10,943 nt of DNA from Candidatus Zixiibacteriota bacterium (GTDB taxonomy: Bacteria > Zixibacteria > MSB-5A5 > GN15 > PGXB01). How positions within the stretch are numbered: position 1 is the first letter of the stretch; each line of letters starts with the position of its first letter. Below, in pieces: positions 1-5,897 of the stretch. The DNA lies in NCBI GenBank assembly GCA_030642025.1, contig DAOWOO010000019.1, positions 1 through 10,943 on the forward strand. Reading direction: 5' to 3'. The notes under the pieces were generated by a model. It was not told the DNA's origin, ran no database searches, and was given only the letters and a program-made list of their open reading frames with translations. The translations under genes were made by a program, and so were the position numbers.

Positions 1-1179
1 GCCGGTAATATTCTGAAATTCCGCAGCGCTGATCGGCATAAGTTGCGCCCGGCCGCCGGAATTGCCGGAAACATATTTCATCGTTTCCAGGAAGACCGTT
101 TCGGCCGGGAGATTAACCCCCATCGCAAGGGTCGGCGTGGAAAAGATAACCCGAATTTCGCGGGCGCGGTACCCTGCCTCAATCGCCCGCCGTTGACCGA
201 TAGTCAGATCGGCATTATGGAAAGCGATACCGCGCGACAGGATCTGCCGGAGAGAACGCACCAGAAAACTCGGCTCGTCCTCGTTCAGACGGCCCAGAGT
301 TTTTTTCGCCTCCGGCCATTTAACCAGCGAAGCCAGCCGGAAAGCGGCGTCGATAGTATCCTGTTTTGATTTCAGAAACACCAGTTTGCGGGTATCATCA
401 TCCTTGCACAATTGTATTAATCGCTCGCCGGAATTGTCGCCGTCGGGCAATTGGAATTTCTCGCTTCCCTCACGACCGCTGTTGAAACTTCGGAAATGAA
501 ACTTGCCTTCGGAGACCACCCCGAGAAAGAGATCAACCGGCCGGACTGTCTCTTTCAGAACCGTGCATCCCAGCCAGTCGGCCATTATGCTCTCATCACC
601 AAGCACTGCCGAAAGGGCGATCAGACGCGGGCGGCGGTCAAAAAGATTCAACTTGGTCAAGGCCAGTTCAAGCTCGCCGCCTCGTCCGGGATCGCCGATC
701 ATCTGCAATTCATCGACTATAACCAGTCCGATCTGCCGGAGGATATCCAGGTTAACGGTCAGAAGTTGATTGAATTTCTCATAGATAACAATAGCCAGGT
801 TGAAATTGCCAAGTATTAAATCATCGTCGTTTTCCGGATGGTCGCCGGTGGCGATAATTGTCTTGATGCCCAGTGGTTCGTAGCAGTTGCGGAAGTATTC
901 ATACTTTTCCTCGGCAATCGATTTTAACGGCAGAAGCATAATGGCTCGCTCGCGGCGAAGCATAACCGCCATGGCCGCCATCTCGGCACAGAATGACTTC
1001 CCCGATGAAGTCGGCGCCGATATTAAAAGATTACCGGCACCGCTCTCCCTGACATTGTCAAGAAGTCCCGCCATCACGGCCTTTTCCTGCAGCGGCAACA
1101 GATATTCCCCCTGCCTTTTCGCCCAGGCGTCGATTACTATTTTCGGTATTCCATGTTTTAGTAAATCTTGAAGTTTCAT
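1..1179 (-). CDS. Ski2/Hel308-like superfamily 2 DNA helicase, C-terminus cut by window edge
   Basis: This frame stays open from an ATG at 1177-1179 to the left edge (393 residues). The start follows a good ribosome site (GGGAGGAGAT directly before the ATG). Visible helicase motifs, in order: motif I APTSSGKS (55-62), Ia-like LPLKS (83-87), TGDH (111-114), YEKF (133-136), motif II DELQ (156-159) followed by MIGDPGRGGE, motif III SAV (190-192), a second RecA domain with VFLKSK (267-272), FHNADL (320-325) and motif V STPTLAMGVNLPA (347-359). The last residues, AAEFQNITG, are where the family continues into motif VI (GRAGR), so that motif lies just outside. The DELQ-MIGD loop and motif V resemble Hel308/HelQ/Ski2 helicases, which unwind forked DNA or RNA with ATP; DELQ replaces the usual DEIH/DELH. 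It lies 33 bases after the zinc-ribbon gene and probably shares its LexA-like promoter, favouring DNA repair. The family call is firm, but the exact subfamily and substrate are inferred. Confidence 0.88.
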   Translation of the reverse strand, partial: MKLQDLLKHGIPKIVIDAWAKRQGEYLLPLQEKAVMAGLLDNVRESGAGNLLISAPTSSGKSFCAEMAAMAVMLRRERAIMLLPLKSIAEEKYEYFRNCYEPLGIKTIIATGDHPENDDDLILGNFNLAIVIYEKFNQLLTVNLDILRQIGLVIVDELQMIGDPGRGGELELALTKLNLFDRRPRLIALSAVLGDESIMADWLGCTVLKETVRPVDLFLGVVSEGKFHFRSFNSGREGSEKFQLPDGDNSGERLIQLCKDDDTRKLVFLKSKQDTIDAAFRLASLVKWPEAKKTLGRLNEDEPSFLVRSLRQILSRGIAFHNADLTIGQRRAIEAGYRAREIRVIFSTPTLAMGVNLPAETVFLETMKYVSGNSGGRAQLMPISAAEFQNITG

Positions 1180-1212
1180 ATCTCCTCCCGTTCGAAAATG
1201 TCATATTCGGAA

Positions 1213-1416
1213 CTACCCGCAACTGCCGAACCCGCACCGGGGGCAGGAAAAACAACACCCGAGGCGAACCAGTTTAATCCCACAGTCAGGACAAACTGTT
1301 TCCGTATATGTAATCACGAACTCATTACGACCTGAGGGTATTGCACCTGGAATTATAGAGTTTATACCGTCCGACAGACTATCTGTAATACCGACACTTT
1401 CCTCATCATTGAACAT
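1213..1416 (-). CDS. Small zinc-ribbon protein resembling the C-terminal tail of class II ribonucleotide reductase
   Basis: This is a 67-residue protein with ATG at 1414-1416, preceded by AGAGGAGAT and a 5-base spacer. The N-terminal 33 residues are acidic and polar. Residues 34-67 carry seven cysteines: C42-P-D-C45-G, then C54-C55-x2-C58-x2-C61-G-F-x2-C66. The spacing of the second half (C-x2-C-x2-C-G-aromatic-x2-C) is that of the extreme C-terminus of adenosylcobalamin-dependent ribonucleotide reductase (NrdJ), where the cysteines bind zinc and/or re-reduce the active site. Here the tail stands alone without the catalytic domain. It is the first gene of a two-gene unit with the helicase and has its own strong promoter with a LexA-like palindrome. 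It could be a redox tail acting in trans on an RNR, a nucleic-acid-binding ribbon helping the helicase, or an unrelated ribbon. The gene is well supported, but its function is not known. Confidence 0.75.
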   Translation of the reverse strand: MFNDEESVGITDSLSDGINSIIPGAIPSGRNEFVITYTETVCPDCGIKLVRLGCCFSCPRCGFGSCG

Positions 1417-1453
1417 GACTTATCTCCTCTTTTATGATTATCGACGCAAAATG

Positions 1454-1482
1454 AATATACTGCACATACGTGCAGCTGTCAA
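1454..1482 (-). promoter_or_regulatory. Sigma70-type promoter of the zinc-ribbon/helicase unit
   Basis: On the minus strand a perfect -35 TTGACA (1477-1482) is followed by a 17-base spacer (1460-1476) and a -10 TATATT (1454-1459, five of six to consensus). The expected start of transcription is near 1447, giving a leader of about 30 bases with the ribosome site before the ATG at 1416. The whole spacer except one base is occupied by a palindrome, listed separately. Confidence 0.75.
1460..1475 (-). promoter_or_regulatory. Putative LexA/SOS-like operator between -35 and -10
   Basis: Minus-strand sequence CTGCACGTATGTGCAG is an inverted repeat with 6-base arms (CTGCAC/GTGCAG) around four bases. 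It sits exactly between the -35 and -10 hexamers, where a bound repressor would block RNA polymerase. From memory, the LexA site described for Fibrobacter succinogenes is TGCNCN4GTGCA, and this sequence fits it at every fixed position. The downstream helicase is of a DNA-repair type, which suits SOS control. The palindrome and its position are seen directly; the identity of the regulator is inferred. Confidence 0.6.
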
Positions 1483-1735
1483 GCCGTTTTTTTTATAAAA
1501 TATATAATTTTCAAGCAATTACGATATATAGAGTAACACTGCCGGACACTCACAATATATGGGAATACAATCAAATCGCCAGTAATTATCGGGTGGCAGG
1601 ACCTTTTAAAATCAGAACAATTTTCCCTGAAGTCGCTTCAATTATTCGAGATTGTGAAAAGGGCGGTATATTTCGATTTACAAGTCACCAAAGACACCGG
1701 GACCAAAACCCGACACCTGCTGAGTATACACCACT
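1483..1735. other. Non-coding stretch between the TonB operon and the SOS-like promoter
   Basis: I find no convincing gene here. Minus-strand frames carry stops, and the plus-strand frames crossing it lack a ribosome site. There is an AT-rich tract at about 1484-1510 (eight T followed by ATAAAA on the plus strand) but no hairpin-plus-T-run terminator for the TonB operon. In a shifted frame of the minus strand around 1660-1684, a few codons (CKSKYTAL) faintly recall the CKYKPAI segment of the neighbouring TonB. They could be the last trace of a lost TonB C-terminal domain, but the match is too short to trust. Confidence 0.4.
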
Positions 1736-2125
1736 CTACAAACCGGGAGCGGTTACCGAATCGGGTGCAAGCAGGTCAACCACAGTACACGGCAAGACAC
1801 CAAACTTGGTGTTGCCGGCCGGATACCGGCGAGATACCGCCGGCAAGCCGGTTTTCGTGTACAAACCCGGTTTTACCTGCAAAACAGATTCCGCTGGCGG
1901 ACCGGAATACTGATTCATACGCAGTACGGAAACATAAATATCATTACGGGTGGTATTATTCCGTACGACTGTCAATGTCGGTTCGACTCTGTTCAGCCGA
2001 AGATTGGCAAAAGGGGTCAGTATTACCATTGAGGTTAGCACAATTCCGAGAATCAGATTCCTCGGGAAACAGCACTTGAGGTTAATGGCGGGGCAGGGTG
2101 CCGGACTGTTATTAATGTCGGGCAT
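1736..2125 (-). pseudogene. Truncated TonB paralog: membrane anchor and linker without the C-terminal domain
   Basis: The frame runs from ATG at 2123-2125 (six bases after GGAG; the ATG at 2129-2131 sits directly on the GGAG) to TAG at 1736-1738, giving 129 residues. It is a tandem copy of the TonB gene just upstream. Residues 16-28 (LKCCFPRNLILGI) match TonB 17-29 (LKTCYQRNLFLGI) at 9 of 13 positions, followed by a single transmembrane segment (about 23-40). DLLAPD at 117-122 lines up with DIVAPD at 119-124 of TonB, almost the same distance from the anchor. The frame stops there, where TonB would go on to its receptor-binding domain. Five identical residues in the anchor use different synonymous codons, so the copy is old and was once under selection. 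The gap to TonB is 48 bases and holds a good ribosome site. It is probably a decaying duplicate; a short functional anchor protein cannot be excluded. Confidence 0.6.
1812..1846. repeat. GC-rich inverted repeat inside the TonB paralog
   Basis: TTGCCGGC (1812-1819) and GCCGGCAA (1839-1846) form a perfect 8-base inverted repeat around a 19-base loop that itself contains another CCGG palindrome. Neither strand shows a T-run after it, so it is not an intrinsic terminator. In the minus reading frame it encodes part of the linker. It may be chance from GC-rich codons or a small repeated element inserted during decay. Confidence 0.4.
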
Positions 2126-2173
2126 GGGCATCTCCTTTCTTTCGTCAGGAAATGCCCGCGTCTGCCAAATATC

Positions 2174-2920
2174 TTATTGTGTATCTCTCAGTGTAAACTC
2201 AACCGAATACGAAACCCAGATATGCACCGGACGGCCGTTCTGGATAGCCGGTTTGTATTTACACTTATACGCCGCGGCCACGGCGGCTTCATCAAAGCCG
2301 GCCTTGGAACCCGAGGATTTCAAAACCCGCGCTTCTCGAACGTTACCGTCTTTGTCAACCAGCGCCTGAATCCAGACCACCGCCTCCATTTGAGCGATTT
2401 TTGCCTGGCGGGGATATTCCGGTATTTCTTCATAGATCATCTCAGCCGGAATTTCTACCGCAACAAATTCGCCGGGAGCAGGCATATATTCTGAGGGATC
2501 AATATCGACCACGATATCCCCGGTGCCTTCGGCCTCGATAGCGCTGACATCGGGCGCTACGATATCGGCCAGTTCCTCACGTGAGGCGATCATAACATCC
2601 TCGTCGAGGACTTCATCATCAGCTACCGGTTTGGGGATACCGACTTTCGGGGCCGCCTTGGTCGGCTGGGTAATATCGACACGCGGCTTCTGCTTGGTTA
2701 CCGTCGGGGGCGGACCAAGATCAGCGATAGTTTTGATAACGGTCTGCTGAACCAGAACGGTATCCACATGTGTCAGCACCTTGTACAGGTAACCTCCGCC
2801 AACGATAACAGCCGTCAGCATTGCCGTGAAAGCAATACCGAGAAACAGATTACGCTGGTAGCAGGTTTTAAGCTCATAAGCTCCGTAGCCGCCATACATG
2901 GCATTAAATGGTCTGGCCAT
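2174..2920 (-). CDS. tonB: TonB energy-transducing protein
   Basis: This 248-residue inner-membrane-anchored periplasmic protein couples proton flow through ExbB/ExbD to outer-membrane receptors. Residues 1-24 are cytoplasmic, a single transmembrane helix spans about 25-45, a Pro/Lys then acidic linker covers 70-165, and a classic TonB C-terminal domain covers 166-244. The domain includes YP (169-170), VDKDGNVREARVLKSSG (188-204), FDEAAVAAA (209-217), YKPAIQNGRPV (222-232) and a final EF. The length is normal for the family. The start ATG (2918-2920) shares one base with the TAA of the upstream ExbD gene (TAATG) and follows an AAGGAGGTGG ribosome site, so translation is probably coupled. It follows exbB and two exbD genes in the usual order. 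The linker is less proline-rich than in E. coli TonB. No TonB-dependent receptor lies nearby, so the substrate is unknown. Confidence 0.93.
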   Translation of the reverse strand: MARPFNAMYGGYGAYELKTCYQRNLFLGIAFTAMLTAVIVGGGYLYKVLTHVDTVLVQQTVIKTIADLGPPPTVTKQKPRVDITQPTKAAPKVGIPKPVADDEVLDEDVMIASREELADIVAPDVSAIEAEGTGDIVVDIDPSEYMPAPGEFVAVEIPAEMIYEEIPEYPRQAKIAQMEAVVWIQALVDKDGNVREARVLKSSGSKAGFDEAAVAAAYKCKYKPAIQNGRPVHIWVSYSVEFTLRDTQ

Positions 2921-3564
2921 TATAAACCACCTCCTTCAATATAGTTTTGAAGGGCATCGGCGACTATTCTATCATCCTTCACATCCCACTCGCCTATGGC
3001 ATAGCGGTATGAGAACCTTTCTTCTTTGGTCAATTCTTTGACCTTTTTGTTCAACTGCTGAGCCTTGGCGGCATTCCAGGATCTTTCCAGCAGGTCAATC
3101 TCATCGAGAATATCCACCATAGAATTGTATCTGGCGTCGTCACGAATGAGAATAAGAGTATTCAACCGGGGAATGTCAAAATTGAGGTTCTTCAACACTG
3201 ACCTCAGTGAATCCGAATTAACCCGGTAACCGGTCGTATCTCCCGGAGGAGTAATCGACGGGATTAACTGCGGCAGACTGTCGGCCGGGTTGCAGATATT
3301 CCAGAAAAATCGATTATCGCCATCAATCCGTAACTGGAGAAGTTTGCATTCGGCCACTTCAACCTCTTTCTGATCTTTCTCGGGAGGAAGGTTGATTTCC
3401 ATAGCCTGGGGCATGGAGAAGACAGTCGTAACCATGTAAAATATAAGAAGCAACATGACAATATCGACCATCGGCGTCATGTCGACCCTGACATTGATTC
3501 TGCGTTTTTCCCGACGTCTGCCTTTTCGCGCCTTATCTCTTTGGGCTCCTTCACCACCGGACAT
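2920..3564 (-). CDS. ExbD/TolR-family protein with extended periplasmic region
   Basis: This is a 214-residue relative of ExbD, which is usually about 140. A basic cytoplasmic head (1-27) leads into DMTPMVDIVMLLLIF (28-42), the family transmembrane helix with the proton-carrying Asp at 34. After the helix come INLPPEKD (57-64) and LLQLRIDGD (75-83), then an unusual insert with C73 and C91 (about 85-118). Next are the ExbD-like IPRLNTLILIRDDARYNSMVDILDEIDLLE (131-160) and a charged C-terminal extension of about 50 residues ending IEGGGL. The ATG follows GAAAGGAG with an 8-base spacer. It lies 34 bases after the other exbD and overlaps tonB by one base. It probably sits with the shorter ExbD inside the ExbB pentamer as a heterodimer (inference). 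The family is sure; the role of the extensions is unknown. Confidence 0.88.
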   Translation of the reverse strand: MSGGEGAQRDKARKGRRREKRRINVRVDMTPMVDIVMLLLIFYMVTTVFSMPQAMEINLPPEKDQKEVEVAECKLLQLRIDGDNRFFWNICNPADSLPQLIPSITPPGDTTGYRVNSDSLRSVLKNLNFDIPRLNTLILIRDDARYNSMVDILDEIDLLERSWNAAKAQQLNKKVKELTKEERFSYRYAIGEWDVKDDRIVADALQNYIEGGGL

Positions 3565-3598
3565 TTATATCACTCCTTTCAACTCGCCTTTTACCGGG

Positions 3599-4081
3599 TT
3601 ATCCATCTTTTTTGGTCTCCGCCTCATTGTCGGTGATAATCAGAAAACGGGTAATATCCCCTTCACTCATCGCTTTCATCACATCATCCATCACACCGAA
3701 ACTGGCATTTCTATCGGCCTTGATGACAATGAGGGCACGGTAATTCACCGATCGCGCCCGGTTGATAACGGAGCTGACATTATAGACGTCACATTCGGCA
3801 TATTTTCTCACCGTCGTGGTAAGCTCTCTGCCCTCGATGACAATCTTCTCCTTTTGCAGGAAATCGACAAATATCGAGTCATACTTGGTCACCGTGATAT
3901 TTATAATATCTTTATCCGGTAACTCAATCTGAGAATGCGACTCCGGCAGGGTTACCGCTTTGGTTTCCGGCGGCTTGAAGCTGGTGGTGCTCATATAGAA
4001 GATAAGCAGAAGGATGGTAATGTCCACCATCGGCGTCATGTCTATAACAATGCCGACGCGACGTTTCTTCTTAATCGCCAT
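3599..4081 (-). CDS. exbD: ExbD/TolR biopolymer transport protein
   Basis: This 160-residue protein has the standard ExbD layout: a short basic cytoplasmic tail (1-12), DMTPMVDITILLLIFYM (14-30) with the conserved Asp at 20 that relays protons, and a periplasmic domain. That domain contains VTLPES (43-48), INITVTKYDSIFVD and the terminal RALIVIKADRNASFGVMDDVMKAM core typical of the family. It works with ExbB to convert proton-motive force into movement of TonB. The ATG lies only three bases after the stop of exbB, so the two are almost certainly translated together. It differs strongly from the ExbD encoded next to it, sharing mainly the transmembrane block DMTPMVDI and LLLIFYM. A TolR role is possible by sequence alone, but the adjacent TonB favours ExbD. 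Confidence 0.92.
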   Translation of the reverse strand: MAIKKKRRVGIVIDMTPMVDITILLLIFYMSTTSFKPPETKAVTLPESHSQIELPDKDIINITVTKYDSIFVDFLQKEKIVIEGRELTTTVRKYAECDVYNVSSVINRARSVNYRALIVIKADRNASFGVMDDVMKAMSEGDITRFLIITDNEAETKKDG

Positions 4082-4084
4082 TTT

Positions 4085-4843
4085 TTACTTACCTTCTTTC
4101 TCCTTCAACAACTGAATGATCTCAAAAGTCGCTTCATCGGTGGTGTAGTTGAAGGCATCCACCTTATTAACAAAGAAATTATAGAAAAAGATTCCCAGAA
4201 TACCGGAGACCAGACCGCCAGCCGTGTTAACCAGCGCCTCAGAAATACCAACCGCCAGCGATTGAGCATCGATTACGCCGCCCTCGACATTACCGGTCGC
4301 GGCGAACGCACGAATCATACCAATCGTGGTTCCCAGAAGACCGACCATGGTCGCGATTGATGCGATAGTCGACATGGCAATCAGGTTGCGTTCCAGGAGT
4401 GGACCCTCCAGAGCGTTGGCCTCATCAATGGCAGCCTGAGTCATATTAAGACGCTTTTCGGTGTCGATGGAACCGTCATCCTTGATCTGACGATAACAAT
4501 CAATACCGGCTCGCAGAACATTGGCGGTGGTACCGCGCTGCTTGTCGCAGGCCGCCAGGGCGCCATCAAAATCATCGGCATGCAAAAGAGTTATGACTTT
4601 TTTAAAGAATACCTGAACCGAGCTTTTACCCTTGGCCACTTTATACAGTGAGAAGAAACGCTCCGCCACAAAGGAAAGAAGCATTATCAAAACGGCTATA
4701 AGCACCACAACAAGCGGGCCACCCTGGTAAATAGAATACGGAATGGTGCCGTGCGGCTGAGCCGCGAGGATTACGCCCCAGATAATATAGGCGATACTAA
4801 AGGCGGCGATAGTGATGACTGTAATAAACAATGACTGTTTCAC
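4085..4843 (-). CDS. exbB: ExbB/TolQ/MotA-family proton channel protein
   Basis: This is a 252-residue membrane protein, close to the usual ExbB length. Hydrophobic segments lie at about 5-27, 43-63, 153-180 and 198-222. The large cytoplasmic loop between the second and third carries an acidic/basic helix region. Family signatures are LLGTTIGMIRAF (169-180) and EALVNTAGGL (202-211); Thr172 and Thr207 sit where ExbB channel-lining threonines are expected. The start is GTG (4841-4843), ten bases after a CGGAGG ribosome site; the preceding gap is A-rich on the mRNA. It should form the pentameric channel around the two ExbD proteins that follow. ExbB versus TolQ is decided here by the TonB gene in the same operon and the absence of TolB/Pal. 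The extra N-terminal helix (four instead of three) is a mild deviation from E. coli ExbB-like topology. Confidence 0.9.
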   Translation of the reverse strand: MKQSLFITVITIAAFSIAYIIWGVILAAQPHGTIPYSIYQGGPLVVVLIAVLIMLLSFVAERFFSLYKVAKGKSSVQVFFKKVITLLHADDFDGALAACDKQRGTTANVLRAGIDCYRQIKDDGSIDTEKRLNMTQAAIDEANALEGPLLERNLIAMSTIASIATMVGLLGTTIGMIRAFAATGNVEGGVIDAQSLAVGISEALVNTAGGLVSGILGIFFYNFFVNKVDAFNYTTDEATFEIIQLLKEKEGK

Positions 4844-4889
4844 TTTTACAAATCCTCCGGAATTTTATTTTTATTTTTTTATTTTCCTT

Positions 4890-5870
4890 TTATATTTCCA
4901 CGCTCTTGGCCGCATTAAGGATAAAACAGCCGAGAGAAATATAAAACCCATAGCCTAGAAGTCCCAGGTAGGTACCGATACCGTAGCTGTCTCCAATCTG
5001 GGTTAGCATCCCGGTAGTATCAAATGAATATGACGCACCCACGACGGAAATCATAATACCCAACACGTAAATAATAACCGGGATAAAACTCAATTTGAGC
5101 ACCTTTTTGATCTGGAGTGCTACCGAATCCTCATTGCCTTTGGCCGCATAAATGGTATACAGGTTGTATCCGGCCAGTCCGAGACATGAAAGTATGTAGA
5201 CAATAATCAGAATTGCCGATAATATAAGAATAAAGCCCGATGAAAAAATCATACCGCCGACACTGCCCAGCAAAACGACGGCTCCCAATCCGGTAATCGA
5301 CTGGTGCTCCCGCTTGATCTCGGTTCGTTTTTGGTGCGACGTTAATGAGGCAAAACCGGCCTCGTCCCGTTCCACTTCCGGGGCGGCGGGTTCTTCTATT
5401 ACAGCCTCAGTAGCCGCATCAGTTTCCCCGGTTACGGCCGCCACTCCACCCTCAACGGGAGGCTTTGTTTCGGCTTCCTCACCGGCAACGGCCAGAGTTG
5501 AATCGGCCAGGGCATCTTCTGCCAGTGAATCCGGAAGAACCGCCGCTGTCTGTTCGACCGCCGATTCGTCCTCGACGACGACTTCATGATACCCTGAAAA
5601 CCAGGGGAAGAACAATGAAACGACCAGGAGCACCGAGGATATGGTCAGGACAATCCGCTCGTTACCGGATACCCGCGGCTCTTCAAGAGTATTGTGATCA
5701 CGCACTCCGGTTCCTGATTTCCGCTTGCTGAGCACCCGCTTAACCCAGAAATCTTTTTCCGAGTCGGACTTAAATAAACTGCCTATTTTCCCCGGCTTCA
5801 CTTCAAAGCCAAGATAGCGGTACCGGTCATCAGGGTTAAACTCTTTTCCTTTCTCGTTTTTTTCGGCCAT
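4890..5870 (-). CDS. Multi-pass membrane protein with acidic Ala-rich linker, function unknown
   Basis: I do not recognise this 326-residue protein. It begins with a charged cytoplasmic-type region (1-70, rich in Lys/Arg/Asp). A first transmembrane helix spans about 73-91 and ends FFPWFSG. A low-complexity stretch of Ala, Glu, Val and Thr follows (about 96-171), then a basic/polar patch (178-190). The rest is hydrophobic, with four probable helices near 192-211, 212-241, 258-279 and 297-319. The ATG at 5868-5870 follows AGGAG with a 5-base spacer. It sits 27 bases after the TPR gene and 46 bases before exbB, so it belongs to the TonB operon. The flexible linker is probably periplasmic if the N-terminus is inside, which would let it contact the TPR protein or TonB (inference). 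No catalytic motif is visible. Confidence 0.82.
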   Translation of the reverse strand: MAEKNEKGKEFNPDDRYRYLGFEVKPGKIGSLFKSDSEKDFWVKRVLSKRKSGTGVRDHNTLEEPRVSGNERIVLTISSVLLVVSLFFPWFSGYHEVVVEDESAVEQTAAVLPDSLAEDALADSTLAVAGEEAETKPPVEGGVAAVTGETDAATEAVIEEPAAPEVERDEAGFASLTSHQKRTEIKREHQSITGLGAVVLLGSVGGMIFSSGFILILSAILIIVYILSCLGLAGYNLYTIYAAKGNEDSVALQIKKVLKLSFIPVIIYVLGIMISVVGASYSFDTTGMLTQIGDSYGIGTYLGLLGYGFYISLGCFILNAAKSVEI

Positions 5871-5897
5871 ATATTCTCCTATTATGATTAATCCGAA

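Noticed and set aside
451..819. Plus-strand frame opposite the helicase
   Set aside because: The minus strand carries a full set of helicase motifs across this stretch; the plus frame has no ribosome site or recognisable pattern.
1812..1846. GC-rich hairpin considered as terminator of the TonB operon
   Set aside because: On the minus strand it is followed by CACCAAG rather than a T-run, and it lies inside the reading frame of the TonB paralog.
1470..1913. Plus-strand open frame of 147 codons opposite the TonB paralog
   Set aside because: It starts with GTG inside the LexA-like palindrome, has no ribosome site and no recognisable domain, and covers a promoter and a minus-strand gene with clear homology to TonB.
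4858..4886. T-rich tract between the membrane protein and exbB considered as a terminator
   Set aside because: The T-run is on the plus strand; on the transcribed minus strand it is A-rich and has no preceding hairpin. It fits an A-rich translation leader for exbB.
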